This document shows positions 43,967-53,397 of a stretch of DNA of 64,000 nucleotides, piece by piece. The notes under the pieces are model-generated. The model was given only the letters and a program-made list of their open reading frames with translations. It searched no databases and had not been told where the DNA came from. The stretch is from NCBI RefSeq assembly GCF_007995055.1, contig NZ_VOQQ01000001.1, positions 992,001-1,056,000 of the forward strand, written 5' to 3'. The translations under genes and the position numbers were made by a program. The stretch is from Sphingosinicella ginsenosidimutans. GTDB lineage: Bacteria; Pseudomonadota; Alphaproteobacteria; Sphingomonadales; Sphingomonadaceae. Position 1 is the first letter of the stretch; the number at the start of each line of letters is the position of its first letter.

Positions 43967-44746
43967 ATGGAGGCGTCCCGCTTGTGGGATCGTGACCGCG
44001 TCCGGTCCGCCGTTGCCGCGGCCCTGCTTCAGGGATTGCTGGCTTACGGCCTGATCGTCGGCCTTGCCGGCGGGCCGATCCGGAGCGGGATGCGCGAGCA
44101 GCTGACCGTCTTCGGCGTCCTGCCGCCACCGCCCCCGCCGCCCGAGGTCCGGCCGCCGCCCCGCCGCATCGTCCCCCCGCCGCGCCCGGCGGAGCGCCAG
44201 GCCGGGGGCGGATCGGCGCCGAACATCCGATCGACCCCCACCGAAATCCAGGCGCCGCCACCACTCCTCCCCCGACCGACGCCAGTGGTGGCGACGCCGG
44301 CGCCGGCCCAGGGCACCGACCCCACCGCCGGCCTTGCGCCCATCCGCGGGCCAGGCAACGGCGCTGGCGGCTTCGGCAACGGCACGGGCGGCGGGATCGG
44401 CAATGGCGCCGGGCCGGGCGAAGGCGACGGCGCGGGCGGCGGCACCCCGCCGCGTCGCCTCAGCGGACGGCTACGGGATTCGGATTATCCGCGCGGGCTT
44501 GGCGAAGCCGGGATCGAAGGCACGGTCTCGGTCGAATATCGGGTCGAGCTGGACGGCCGCGTCACCGACTGCGTCATCACCCGATCGAGCGGCAGCCGGC
44601 TTCTCGACGAGACCACCTGCGACCTCATCGAGCGGCGTTTCCGCTATCGGCCCGCGCGCGACCGTGCCGGTCGCCCGGTCGTCTCCTACATCGTCGAGAA
44701 CCACAGCTGGATCGTCCATGACGAACCGCCGGAGCGCGGCGACTAG
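43967..44746 (+). CDS. TonB-family energy transducer
   Basis: A 259-residue protein with a cytoplasmic N-terminus, a membrane segment (about residues 14-35), a Pro-rich spacer (PPPPPPEVRPPPRRIVPPP), a Gly-rich region of about 50 residues and a TonB C-terminal domain (SDYPRGLGEAGIEGTVSVEY). It would pass proton-motive energy from ExbBD to an outer-membrane receptor. No ExbBD or receptor is adjacent; it is one of several TonBs expected in this group. It lies 36 bases after the M1 gene. Confidence 0.88.
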   Translation: MEASRLWDRDRVRSAVAAALLQGLLAYGLIVGLAGGPIRSGMREQLTVFGVLPPPPPPPEVRPPPRRIVPPPRPAERQAGGGSAPNIRSTPTEIQAPPPLLPRPTPVVATPAPAQGTDPTAGLAPIRGPGNGAGGFGNGTGGGIGNGAGPGEGDGAGGGTPPRRLSGRLRDSDYPRGLGEAGIEGTVSVEYRVELDGRVTDCVITRSSGSRLLDETTCDLIERRFRYRPARDRAGRPVVSYIVENHSWIVHDEPPERGD

Positions 44747-44823
44747 GGCTTGCCTCCGCGCGCATCGGGGCGTCAGTCTCCGCGCCGCCGAGACCGAGTC
44801 GATGCCAGCCAAGGGGGCCGCCG

Positions 44824-46269
44824 ATGATCCGCAAGATTCTTCCGCTTTTCGCCTGTCTCCTGTGCGCCCTTCCGGGCCGTGCCCAGCCGCCGCAGCAACC
44901 GGATTTCGTGCGCGAGCGCGGGCCGCTGGTCGCGATCGAGCATGTGACCGTGATCGACGGCACCGGCGCCGCGCCGCGCGCGGGCCAGACCCTGCTGATC
45001 GATCATGACCGGATCGCGGCCATCGGCGCCGACGGCACGGTCCGCCTGCCCGAGGGCACCCGCGCGATCGACGGCACCGGCAAGACGGTGATCCCGGGGC
45101 TCGTCGGGATGCACGAACATATGTTCCGCCCGGCGTCGATCGACGGCCCGTTCATCGCCAACGAGATGTTCGTGACCTTCCCGCAGCTCTATCTCGCCAG
45201 CGGCGTCACCACCGCGCGGACCGGTGGCTCGACCGATCCTTATGGCGACCTCGGCATCAGGCGGGAAATCGAGGCGGGGCGCATGGTCGGGCCCGATGTC
45301 GATCTCACGACGCCCTATCTCGAGGGGGCCCCGCCGGCGATTCCCCAGCTCTATCCGCTGCGCGACCCGGAGGATGCGCGCGCGCTGGTCAGCTACTGGG
45401 CCTCGCTCGGCTTCACCTCGGCCAAGGCCTATATGAACATCTCGCCCGCCGAGCTCGCGGCCGCGATCGACGAGGCGCATCGCCACAATATGAAGATCAC
45501 CGGCCATATCTGCTCGGTCGGCTATGAAGAGGCGGCGCGGCTCGGCATCGACAATCTCGAGCATGGTCCGTTCGGCGCGCCGGACGGAGAACTGGACGCC
45601 GAACGCGCGCCGGGGCTGTGCGCGCACGGCCCGGGCCAGAGCGCCGGCCCGGTGATCCGCAACATCGTCCAGAATGTCGCGCCCGATTCACCCGAAGTGA
45701 CGCGGATGATCCGCACGCTGGTGGAGCATCGTGTCGCGATCACCTCGACTCTGGCGGTGTTCGAAGGCGGCGATCGGCCGAACCTCGAGGCGACTCCGCA
45801 TCTTCGCGAGCTGCTCCATCCGGCGGTGTGGGAATGGGAGGTCTCCCGTCACGCCGCCCAGGCGCCGGCGGCCGCCTTCCTCGATCTGCGTCTCAGGAAG
45901 GAAATGGCGTTCGAGCGCGCGTTCGTCGCCGCCGGCGGCCTGCTGATGGCGGGGGCCGACCCGACCGGCGACGGCCATGTCATCGCGGGCCTGGGCGACC
46001 AGCGCAATATCGAGCTGCTGCACGAAGCCGGCTTCAGCGTCGCCGAGGCGATCCGCATCGCGACGCTCAACGGCGGGACCTATCTCGGCATCGCGAACGA
46101 GACCGGCAGCCTGGAAGCCGGCAAGCGCGCCGACCTCGTCCTGCTCGACGGCGACCTTGCGAGCGACATCACCGCGATCACCCGCCCCATCATCGTGTTC
46201 AAGCACGGCCTCGGCTACGATTCGCAAGCGATCTACGCGAGCCTCGCCGGACAGGTTGGGCTGCATTGA
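44824..46269 (+). CDS. Exported amidohydrolase
   Basis: A 481-residue amidohydrolase with a signal peptide (IRKILPLFACLLCALPGRA). The metal site motif is VIPGLVGMHEHMF (His-x-His), with later LGIDNLEHGPFG and GADPTGDGHVI. It hydrolyses an amide, ester or dipeptide bond in the periplasm; imidazolonepropionase-like and prolidase-like members share this layout, and the substrate cannot be told. It follows tonB by 77 bases. Confidence 0.9.
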   Translation: MIRKILPLFACLLCALPGRAQPPQQPDFVRERGPLVAIEHVTVIDGTGAAPRAGQTLLIDHDRIAAIGADGTVRLPEGTRAIDGTGKTVIPGLVGMHEHMFRPASIDGPFIANEMFVTFPQLYLASGVTTARTGGSTDPYGDLGIRREIEAGRMVGPDVDLTTPYLEGAPPAIPQLYPLRDPEDARALVSYWASLGFTSAKAYMNISPAELAAAIDEAHRHNMKITGHICSVGYEEAARLGIDNLEHGPFGAPDGELDAERAPGLCAHGPGQSAGPVIRNIVQNVAPDSPEVTRMIRTLVEHRVAITSTLAVFEGGDRPNLEATPHLRELLHPAVWEWEVSRHAAQAPAAAFLDLRLRKEMAFERAFVAAGGLLMAGADPTGDGHVIAGLGDQRNIELLHEAGFSVAEAIRIATLNGGTYLGIANETGSLEAGKRADLVLLDGDLASDITAITRPIIVFKHGLGYDSQAIYASLAGQVGLH

Positions 46270-46340
46270 CGGTGCGATCGCCCCATCCGGCCGAGCCGGT
46301 TGACGCGGGGGCGTCCGCTCTGGCACTGGAGCGCGCCGGC

Positions 46341-46414
46341 GCGGGTGTAGCTCAATGGTAGAGCAGAAGCCTTCCAAGCTTACGACGGGGGTTCGATTCC
46401 CCTCACCCGCTCCA
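46341..46414 (+). tRNA. tRNA-Gly (anticodon TCC)
   Basis: Acceptor arms GCGGGTG and CACCCGC, D stem GCTC/GAGC, anticodon loop CTTCCAA (TCC at 46373-46375), T loop GTTCGATTC and an encoded CCA. The anticodon stem has a G-A mismatch at the 27-43 pair, which also occurs in related species as far as I recall. Confidence 0.97.
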
Positions 46415-46481
46415 CCGATTTCCACGCCCATCGCCGCGATGCCCCGTCCGCGAGACGGGCCAGCCGTAAGTCGGCGCTGGT

Positions 46482-47108
46482 CTAGCGCCTCTTGAGCCAG
46501 GCGATCAGCTCGGCCAGCGGCACGAGCTGATTGAACGAGATGCCGCAGGCCCCGCCCTGCTGCCACCGCACGGTGCCGGCAACGGGACGGAAATCCTCTG
46601 GCGTCACCATGACCTGCGTATCCGACCCGATCGGCCGGTCGAACTCGATCTTGATACCGCTCTGGGAAATGTCGCGGGTGCGCACGCGATAGGTGCGCGC
46701 GCCGACGCGGAGCACGCAGGCTCGATCGACCTCGACGCGTGGCGCCCGCGCCTTCCAGCCATTGTCGAGCTGCGCCGGATTGGCGAGCAGCTCCTCAATA
46801 TCGACTTCGTGATCGAAGGCGACGCCGGCATTGGCCTCGCGCACCCAGACGACCCGGCCCTCGACCTGCTGATTGGTCTTGAGCTCGACGGTCACGTGCT
46901 GGCCAGGCCGGACGCTGGAGTAGACATGCGCCATCAGGCCGCCCGCGGAGATGTTGCGGATCAGGCAAAGCTCGCGACGGCCGTCGACGAAGATCGCGCC
47001 GACGCGAAGAATCTTGATGTGACGATCCTGGTGCCGCCGGTCCGGCGGCAACGGCACATCGGCTGAGAAGGAGAAGCTGGTCTCCTCGACCCGGTCCTGG
47101 GCCAGCAT
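46482..47108 (-). CDS. Tandem PilZ-domain protein
   Basis: A 208-residue protein with two PilZ domains. The first has RHIKILRVGAIF and NISAGGLMAHV, the second RAPRVEVDRACVLRVGA and DISQSGIKIEF. PilZ domains bind cyclic di-GMP through RxxxR and (D/N)xSxxG; the second carries both, the first has a less clear RxxxR. It may act in motility, adhesion or polysaccharide control. ATG 47106-47108 has GGGGAAAG before it; a GTG 15 bases upstream is an alternative. Confidence 0.87.
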   Translation of the reverse strand: MLAQDRVEETSFSFSADVPLPPDRRHQDRHIKILRVGAIFVDGRRELCLIRNISAGGLMAHVYSSVRPGQHVTVELKTNQQVEGRVVWVREANAGVAFDHEVDIEELLANPAQLDNGWKARAPRVEVDRACVLRVGARTYRVRTRDISQSGIKIEFDRPIGSDTQVMVTPEDFRPVAGTVRWQQGGACGISFNQLVPLAELIAWLKRR

Positions 47109-47250
47109 CGGCTTTCCCCACACTTATGATTTGGCTTTCGCCTTCATTGTCTCCGGAAATGAGTTGATGAATGCTTATCGCCCGGACCGCTTTTCCCGCA
47201 GATCGGCGCCTTCACGGCTTGCTTACTTCTTCGCGCTAGGGCGCGGGGCG

Positions 47251-48588
47251 ATGAACGCCGAAACCAAGTTCGCGCCGGACACGCGCTACGATCCCCGCCC
47301 CGCCTCCGCGGTCAGCACCGGGGTTGGCCTCATCGGGCTTGCCGGCCTCATCGCCTGGACCTGCGTCGCGCGCGCCTATGGCATGGAAGGGCCGCTTGCC
47401 GCGCTGACCGCGCTGCTCGCCTGCGGCGTACCCATGATCCTCTGGTCGCTGCTCGTCGACAAGGTGCATCGGCGCCCGTCCACCGGGATCGACTGGGATT
47501 CGCCGCCGCGCCCGCTCAGGGAAACGCTCGACATCTCGATTGCGAAGATCGCCGGCCTCTGGGGCATCTGGGCGATCATCGGCGCGGCCTATTGCATCGC
47601 GCGCTGGTATTGGGACGGCGCCTGGCTGTTCGCGATGTACGTCCTGGGCGTCGCCTCGATCGCGATGCTCGTCTTCTCGATCCCCTACGTGATCTGGCTC
47701 GACCGACGGCTGAAGGAGCCGAAGGACGGCGCCTGGCATTTCGGCCAGCTCCTCATCGGGCGCGGCGACCGAGCGGACCGCCAGGCGCTCCACGATTTCT
47801 GGCGTGCCTGGGCGGTCAAGGCCTTCTTCCTCGCCTTCATGATCTCGATCGTGCCGGGCAACTGGGTCGAGGCGATCCACCCCGAATCGGCCTGGGTCAG
47901 CGAGAATCCGGTCAATCTGGCGCGCTGGCTGATCAGCGTCATGTTCATGATCGACGTGAGCTTCGCGACGGTCGGCTATGTGCTGACCTTCCGGCCGCTC
48001 GACGCGCATATCCGCACCGCCAATCCCTATGCGGCGGGATGGGCGGCGGCGCTGATCTGCTATCCGCCATTCATCATGATGAACCCGGGCGGGCCGCTCG
48101 ATTACCATATCGGCACGGCGGACTGGATCTACTGGCTCGGCGATGATCCGCTGATCATGGCGCTGGTCGGCCTGTGGCTCGCCTTCCTGACCGGCATCTA
48201 TGCCTGGGCGACAGTGGCCTTCGGCATCCGCTTTTCGAACCTTACCGATCGCGGCATCCTGACGCACGGGCCTTATGCATTTTCCAAGCATCCGGCCTAT
48301 CTGTCGAAGAACCTGTTCTGGTGGTTCGCGACCCTGCCCTTCCTCGCGACCACGGACAATGTCGTCGACGCGATCCGCAACACCGTCGTCCTCGGGCTCG
48401 TCAGCGGCGTCTATTACTGGCGGGCGCGCACCGAGGAACGGCACCTGATGGCCGATCCCGCCTATCGCGAATATGCGGCGTGGATGGAGCGCAACGGCCC
48501 CATTCCACGCCTGATCTCAAAGCTTACTCCGCGTCGCTTGCGTCATCGTACGACGGTTCGGATCGCGCCGGAACCGGGCTCGTCATGA
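47251..48588 (+). CDS. Large isoprenylcysteine-methyltransferase-like membrane protein
   Basis: A 445-residue protein with about 9-10 membrane segments. The C-terminal part has the ICMT/phospholipid methyltransferase signature GILTHGPYAFSKHPAYLSKN, plus ERHLMADPAYREYAAWM. Classical ICMT proteins have about 200 residues; here an extra 240-residue membrane region precedes it, with WDSPPRPLRETLDISIAKI and other loops. Substrate is unknown; bacterial members may methylate lipids or small molecules. The start MNAETKFAPD is chosen at ATG 47251; the frame is open further but has no membrane or start-like features. Its stop lies 65 bases inside the next convergent gene. Confidence 0.8.
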   Translation: MNAETKFAPDTRYDPRPASAVSTGVGLIGLAGLIAWTCVARAYGMEGPLAALTALLACGVPMILWSLLVDKVHRRPSTGIDWDSPPRPLRETLDISIAKIAGLWGIWAIIGAAYCIARWYWDGAWLFAMYVLGVASIAMLVFSIPYVIWLDRRLKEPKDGAWHFGQLLIGRGDRADRQALHDFWRAWAVKAFFLAFMISIVPGNWVEAIHPESAWVSENPVNLARWLISVMFMIDVSFATVGYVLTFRPLDAHIRTANPYAAGWAAALICYPPFIMMNPGGPLDYHIGTADWIYWLGDDPLIMALVGLWLAFLTGIYAWATVAFGIRFSNLTDRGILTHGPYAFSKHPAYLSKNLFWWFATLPFLATTDNVVDAIRNTVVLGLVSGVYYWRARTEERHLMADPAYREYAAWMERNGPIPRLISKLTPRRLRHRTTVRIAPEPGSS

Positions 48589-49294
48589 CACGCAGCCGGT
48601 AGGCGCCGGTGCCGCCCGATCCATAGGAGGTCGCGCGGACGATGAACGTGCCGCCATGTTCCGGCGCGAAGGTCAGGAAGGAATTGAGCCCGCCGCCGCC
48701 ATCGTCGTCGCTCGCGGCCGGCTCGGCCCCGCGCTCATTGGCGGCATAGACCTTGAGCACCGTGTCGAAGGCCGCCGATTCAAGGCTGATGATCGCCCGG
48801 TGGCCATCGGGAATCTGGATCTGGTAGTCGTCGAACGGCGCGCCGTCGTCCGTCGGATCGTTCGAGGTCAGCGTGCCGTCATAGACCTGCCAGGTCGCGC
48901 TCTCGGTGCTGGTCGGGCGGGTCGCCGGCGGCGGCAGCGGCGGCGCGTTCTCGACGGTCAACGTATAGGCCCCGCTGCCGCTCGAGGCATAGGCAGTCAC
49001 GCAGGCGATATAGGTGCCGGTCTCGGTCGGCGCGAAGGTGAGCCGCGAATTGGTCCCGTCGCCGCCATCGTCATCCTGGGCGAGCACGTCGCTGGCGCCG
49101 GAGCGCAGGATCCGCAGGACGGTGTCGAAATCGGCCGAGGCGGAGATGATGTAACGCTGGCCGGCACGAAGCTGGAGCCGCTGGCCGTCGCCGCATTGCG
49201 CCAGCGTCCCGCGATAGGTGCCGGTCTGCGCCACGGCGGGCGCAGCGAAGGTCAAGGCCGCGGCAAGCGCCGCAAAGGAAATGGCTGTTCGCAT
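48524..49294 (-). CDS. Exported protein with two PPC domains
   Basis: A 256-residue secreted protein. The signal peptide (RTAISFAALAAALTFAAPAVA) is followed by two bacterial pre-peptidase C-terminal (PPC) domains: about residues 25-118 (TGTYIACVTAYASSGSGAYTL) and 140-240 (GTFIVRATSYGSGGTGAYRL). Each contains an Asp-rich loop (DDDGGDG, DDDGGGG) that could bind calcium. No protease domain is attached, so it may be a stand-alone adhesion or carbohydrate-binding protein. Its 3' end overlaps the ICMT-like gene. Confidence 0.85.
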   Translation of the reverse strand: MRTAISFAALAAALTFAAPAVAQTGTYRGTLAQCGDGQRLQLRAGQRYIISASADFDTVLRILRSGASDVLAQDDDGGDGTNSRLTFAPTETGTYIACVTAYASSGSGAYTLTVENAPPLPPPATRPTSTESATWQVYDGTLTSNDPTDDGAPFDDYQIQIPDGHRAIISLESAAFDTVLKVYAANERGAEPAASDDDGGGGLNSFLTFAPEHGGTFIVRATSYGSGGTGAYRLRVMTSPVPARSEPSYDDASDAE

Positions 49295-49400
49295 TGAATT
49301 CTCCCCTCTTCGAGGCGGCGAGTCGCCCCATACGCACGACAGACCGTGCAAAACCAGCGCTAGACCGTGCCAGCTTGCGCGGGCATGAACGCGCCTCGTT

Positions 49401-50351
49401 TCAGCGCGCGAACGCGTCCGTCGCGCGGATCAGCGCGTCGGTGATGCCCGGCTCGCTGAACAGGTGGCCGCCATCGGCGATCATGTGAAGCTCCACCTCC
49501 GGCCAGGCCTGTTTGAGATCCCAGGCGGTAACCGGCGGCGTGCAGCAATCATAGCGGCCCTGGACGATCACGCCCGGAATGCCCTTCAGCTTCGTCGCGC
49601 CGGCGATGAGCTGGCCTTCTTCCAGCCACCCCTTGTGGATCATGTAGTGATTTTCGATCCGCGCGATCGCGACGGCGAATTCGTCGTCGGTGAATTCCTC
49701 GATGACATGGGGGTTGGGGAGCAAGGTGACGGTCTCCGCCTCCCACTTGCTCCACGCCTTCGCGGCCTCGACCTGGGCGGCTCGATCGCTGCCGGTCAGC
49801 CTTCGCTGATAGGCCGCGACGATGTCGCCGCGTTCCTCCGGCGGGATCGGCGCGAGGAAAGCCGGCCATTTGTCCGGAAAGATTTCCGAGGCGCCCTTGA
49901 CGTAGAGCCAGTCGAGCTCGCTCTGGCGGAAGGTGAAGATGCCGCGAAGCACCAGCTCGGTGACGCGCTCCGGATGGGTCTGGGCGTAGGCGAGCGACAA
50001 GGTGGACCCCCACGATCCGCCATAGACCATCCACCTTTCATGCCCCGCCATCTCGCGCAGCCGCTCCATGTCCGCGACGAGATGCCAGGTGGTGTTTGCC
50101 TCGAGGCTTGCATGGGGCGTCGATCGCCCGCAGCCGCGCTGGTCAAACAGAAGGATGTCGTAGCGCGCCGGATCGAACTGGCGGCGATGATCGGGGCTGC
50201 ACCCGGCTCCCGGCCCGCCGTGCAGGAAGACGACCGGCTTCGCGCCCCTCGTGCCGCATCGCTCCCAATAGAGGCTGTGACCGTCGCCGACCTCCAGCCG
50301 CCCGGTCTCATAAGGTTCGATCGGCGGATAGAGGGTGCGGCGCTCGGCCAT
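49401..50351 (-). CDS. pip: Prolyl aminopeptidase
   Basis: A 316-residue S33-family peptidase. The marks are HGGPGAGCSPDHRRQFDP, DQRGCGRSTPH and nucleophile elbow GGSWGSTLSLAYAQ; the His lies near the C-terminus in DGGHLFSEPG. It cleaves N-terminal proline from peptides in the cytosol. It is 75 bases downstream of gshA on the same strand. Confidence 0.95.
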   Translation of the reverse strand: MAERRTLYPPIEPYETGRLEVGDGHSLYWERCGTRGAKPVVFLHGGPGAGCSPDHRRQFDPARYDILLFDQRGCGRSTPHASLEANTTWHLVADMERLREMAGHERWMVYGGSWGSTLSLAYAQTHPERVTELVLRGIFTFRQSELDWLYVKGASEIFPDKWPAFLAPIPPEERGDIVAAYQRRLTGSDRAAQVEAAKAWSKWEAETVTLLPNPHVIEEFTDDEFAVAIARIENHYMIHKGWLEEGQLIAGATKLKGIPGVIVQGRYDCCTPPVTAWDLKQAWPEVELHMIADGGHLFSEPGITDALIRATDAFAR

Positions 50352-50426
50352 CGGCGTCTCCGGTTCGTTTCGTCGTCGGTGCGCTTGTCGCTGGGATGAC
50401 GACGAAAAGTCAAATCGCCGAAACCG

Positions 50427-51800
50427 CTAGAAACTCTCTTCCTCGTAGATCCGGCTGATGTCGCCGCCCCATTCGCCCCGATAGCGCTCCAGCAGTCGAT
50501 CGGCCGGCGTGCGGCCGCTGGCGACGATTTCGCGCAGCGGATCGAGGAAGCCCGATTCATTGTCGCCCGACGCATTGAGCCCGGCGCGCGCGTTGAGCCC
50601 CGCCTCGGCGATGGCGAGCACGCGCCGGCCGAGGTCGAGCAGGGTTTCGCCATCGGGCGTTTTCGCGGCGAGGCCCAGCTTCGGCACCGAATCGCGCAGC
50701 TCCTGCCGCCCGGAGAGGCCCCAATGCTTCACCTCGTCCCACGCGGCATCGAGCGCGCCCGAATCGTAGAGCAGGCCGACCCAGAGCGCCGGCAGCGCGC
50801 AGATCCGGCTCCACGGCCCGCCATCGGCGCCGCGCATCTCAAGGAAGCTCTTGAGCCGCACCTCCGGGAAGATGGTGGAGAGGTGATCGGTGAAATCCGA
50901 CACCAGCGGCTTCTCGCCGGGGAGCGCGGGCAGCCGGCCGTCAAGGAAGTCGCGGAAGGACTGGCCGGCGACGTCGAGATATTTGCCGTCGCGGTAGACG
51001 AAGTACATCGGCACATCGAGCGCGTAATCGAGATAGCGTTCGTAGCCGAACCCATCCTCGAACACGAACGGCAGCATCCCGGTGCGGTCGGGATCGGTGT
51101 CCGACCAGATATGGCTGCGGAAGGAAAGGAAACCGTTGGGCTTTCCTTCGGTGAATGGCGAATTGGCGAAGAGCGCGGTCGCCAGCGGCTGGAGCGCGAG
51201 CCCGACGCGGAACTTGCGCGCCATGTCGGCTTCCGAGGCATAGTCGAGATTGACCTGGATCGTCGACGTGCGGAGCATCATGTCCAGCCCCAGCGTGCCG
51301 ACCTTCGGCATATAGTTGAGCATGATCGCATAGCGGCCTTTCGGCATGCGAGGCAGCTCTTCGCGAGTCTTGTCCGGCCACATGCCGAGGCCGAGGAAGC
51401 CGACGCCGAGCTCGTCGCCGATCGTCTTCACCTGCATCAGGTGGCGACCGGCCTCGGTACAGGTCTCGTGGATGTTGCTGCGCGGCGCGCCGGACAGCTC
51501 GAACTGGCCGGCGGGCTCCAGGCTGATCGCGCCGTCCGGACCGGAGAGCGCGATGATCTTGTCGCCTTCCATCACCGGACTCCACCCGAAGCGGGTGAGC
51601 GCGTTCAGCAGGTCCCGGATGCCGCCCGGCTCGTCATAGGAGGGCGCGCGATGATCGGCGTGGCGATAGACGAACTTCTCATGCTCGGTGCCGATCCGCC
51701 ATTCGGCGGCCGGCTTCTCGCCCTTGGCAAAGACGGCGAGGAGATCGTCGCGGCTTTCGATGCGGCGATCGGACTTGGGCTGGCCGATATGCGTGGTCAT
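50427..51800 (-). CDS. gshA: Glutamate-cysteine ligase (plant/alphaproteobacterial type)
   Basis: A 457-residue enzyme that joins glutamate and cysteine, the first step of glutathione synthesis. The ATP-grasp-like motif GTEHEKFVYR, MLNYMPKVGTLGLDMM and LEMRGADGGPW are typical of the class 3 family found in plants and alphaproteobacteria, which is unlike enterobacterial GshA. Length fits. gshB is not in the window. Confidence 0.94.
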   Translation of the reverse strand: MTTHIGQPKSDRRIESRDDLLAVFAKGEKPAAEWRIGTEHEKFVYRHADHRAPSYDEPGGIRDLLNALTRFGWSPVMEGDKIIALSGPDGAISLEPAGQFELSGAPRSNIHETCTEAGRHLMQVKTIGDELGVGFLGLGMWPDKTREELPRMPKGRYAIMLNYMPKVGTLGLDMMLRTSTIQVNLDYASEADMARKFRVGLALQPLATALFANSPFTEGKPNGFLSFRSHIWSDTDPDRTGMLPFVFEDGFGYERYLDYALDVPMYFVYRDGKYLDVAGQSFRDFLDGRLPALPGEKPLVSDFTDHLSTIFPEVRLKSFLEMRGADGGPWSRICALPALWVGLLYDSGALDAAWDEVKHWGLSGRQELRDSVPKLGLAAKTPDGETLLDLGRRVLAIAEAGLNARAGLNASGDNESGFLDPLREIVASGRTPADRLLERYRGEWGGDISRIYEEESF

Positions 51801-51929
51801 CGGGCGCGCTCTAGCGGCGCCCGCGCCCGCCCGCCAGCCGGTTTCGATCCGCCACCCGTCGCCCCACAGCCAACATTACAAGTTTTTCCGGGCTTTGCGC
51901 CCGCGTCGCGGGGGAGATAGGGGCGGGAC

Positions 51930-52790
51930 ATGAGATTCGTCCTGCTGCGCCTCGCCGCGCTCCTCACCTTCGCTTTTGCTTCGACACCGGCGCTCGCCTG
52001 GTGGGATTACGGCCACCGGACGGTGGCTCGGATCGCCTGGATCGAGGTGTCGCCCCACACCAGGGCCGAAATGTCGCGGCTGATGGCGCAATCGCGGCTG
52101 CTCGAAACGCCCGAATGTCCCGCCGCCAATGTCGCGGATCTCAGCGTCTGGCCCGATTGCATCAAGCGATATCGCGACCGGTTCAGCTATGCCTATTCGT
52201 GGCATTTCGCCGATGTCGACATCTGCCGCCCGTTCGACCTGCGCGCCGCATGCCGCGACCATGATTGCGTGACCGACCAGATCGCCCGCAACCTGCGCCT
52301 CATCAGGGATCACAGCGTTCCGGTGCGCGAGCGGCTGATGGCGCTCGCCTTCCTCGTCCATTTCGTCGGCGACCTGCACCAGCCGCTCCATGCCAGCGAC
52401 CATGACGATCGCGGCGGCAATGACGAGACGGTCGCTTATGGCGCGATCGGCGGCCGGACCAATCTGCACAGCATCTGGGACGGCCTGCTCGCCGATCGGG
52501 CGATTTCGACGCCTCCCGGCGAGGCGCGCGGTCTCCTGTCCGAATTCACGCCGGACCAGCGTGCGGCGATGCGCGGCGGCAGTGTCGAGGATTGGGCGCG
52601 CGAGAATTGGGAGATCAGCCGCCAATCGGTCTACGGCACGCTGGTCGCCGATCCGTGCACGACCCCGATCCCGCGCGGCACGGTGATGGACGAGGCTCTG
52701 GTGCGGCGGCTGATCCCGGTCCTGAGGCTCCAGGTCGTCCGCGGCGGCGAACGCCTCGCCCGGATGCTGGACGGGGCGTTTTCGGCCTGA
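51930..52790 (+). CDS. S1/P1-family nuclease
   Basis: A 286-residue exported zinc nuclease. The signal peptide ends at LAWW; the mature N-terminal Trp and following WDYGHRTVARIAW are zinc ligands in this family. Other ligand residues are in FVGDLHQPLHASDH and NLHSIWDGLL. It degrades single-stranded DNA or RNA outside the cytoplasm. It converges with pal, with a strong hairpin between. Confidence 0.93.
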   Translation: MRFVLLRLAALLTFAFASTPALAWWDYGHRTVARIAWIEVSPHTRAEMSRLMAQSRLLETPECPAANVADLSVWPDCIKRYRDRFSYAYSWHFADVDICRPFDLRAACRDHDCVTDQIARNLRLIRDHSVPVRERLMALAFLVHFVGDLHQPLHASDHDDRGGNDETVAYGAIGGRTNLHSIWDGLLADRAISTPPGEARGLLSEFTPDQRAAMRGGSVEDWARENWEISRQSVYGTLVADPCTTPIPRGTVMDEALVRRLIPVLRLQVVRGGERLARMLDGAFSA

Positions 52791-52796
52791 ACATTC

Positions 52797-52822
52797 CTCC
52801 CCGTCGCCGAGGCGACGGGGAG
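52797..52822. terminator. Bidirectional terminator between nuclease gene and pal
   Basis: Arms CTCCCCGTCGCC and GGCGACGGGGAG with a 2-base loop, in the 42-base gap between two convergent genes. No T-run. Confidence 0.7.
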
Positions 52823-52832
52823 GCAAGCAGAC

Positions 52833-53360
52833 TTATTCCGGCACCACCGTCACGGCGCGGCGGTTCTGGGCCCAGGCGCTCTCGTCATGGCCGTCGACGG
52901 CCGGGCGCTCCTTGCCCCAGCTGATCGTCTGCATCCGCGCGGGCGAGACGCCGCGCGACTGGAGATAGTCGCGCACCGCATTGGCGCGGCGATCGCCGAG
53001 CGCGAGATTGTATTCGCGCGTGCCGCGCTCGTCGGCATGGCCCTCGATGGTGACGCGCACATTCGGGTTGCGATTGAGCCATTGCGCCTGCGCGTCGAGA
53101 ACCGCGCGGGCACGATCGTCGACCGAATAGCTGTCGGTATCGAAGAAGACACGGTCGGAGGTCACGCTCTGCAGGAAATCGGCGCGCGAGCCGGGGACCG
53201 CGGCATTGCCGACATTCCCCTGATCCATCCCATTGCCCTGGTCGCCCGGATTCATGTCGCTCGGCGGCGCCGGCGGCAGCTGGTCGCGCCGCTGATGCGC
53301 GCAGCCCGCGGTCAGCGCCACGGCAGCGATCAGGGCCAGGCTCGTCATCTTCATGGTCAT
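52833..53360 (-). CDS. pal: Peptidoglycan-associated lipoprotein
   Basis: A 175-residue lipoprotein with lipobox in ALTAGCAHQ and an OmpA-like peptidoglycan-binding domain (IEGHADERGTREYNLALGDR). It anchors the outer membrane to the wall and completes the Tol-Pal machine. ATG 53358-53360 has GGAGG seven bases upstream. It is the last gene of ybgC-tolQRAB-pal, 37 bases after tolB. Confidence 0.95.
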   Translation of the reverse strand: MTMKMTSLALIAAVALTAGCAHQRRDQLPPAPPSDMNPGDQGNGMDQGNVGNAAVPGSRADFLQSVTSDRVFFDTDSYSVDDRARAVLDAQAQWLNRNPNVRVTIEGHADERGTREYNLALGDRRANAVRDYLQSRGVSPARMQTISWGKERPAVDGHDESAWAQNRRAVTVVPE

Positions 53361-53397
53361 AATGTTCCCTCCTCTTGGAAAGCCCGTATTCAAACGC

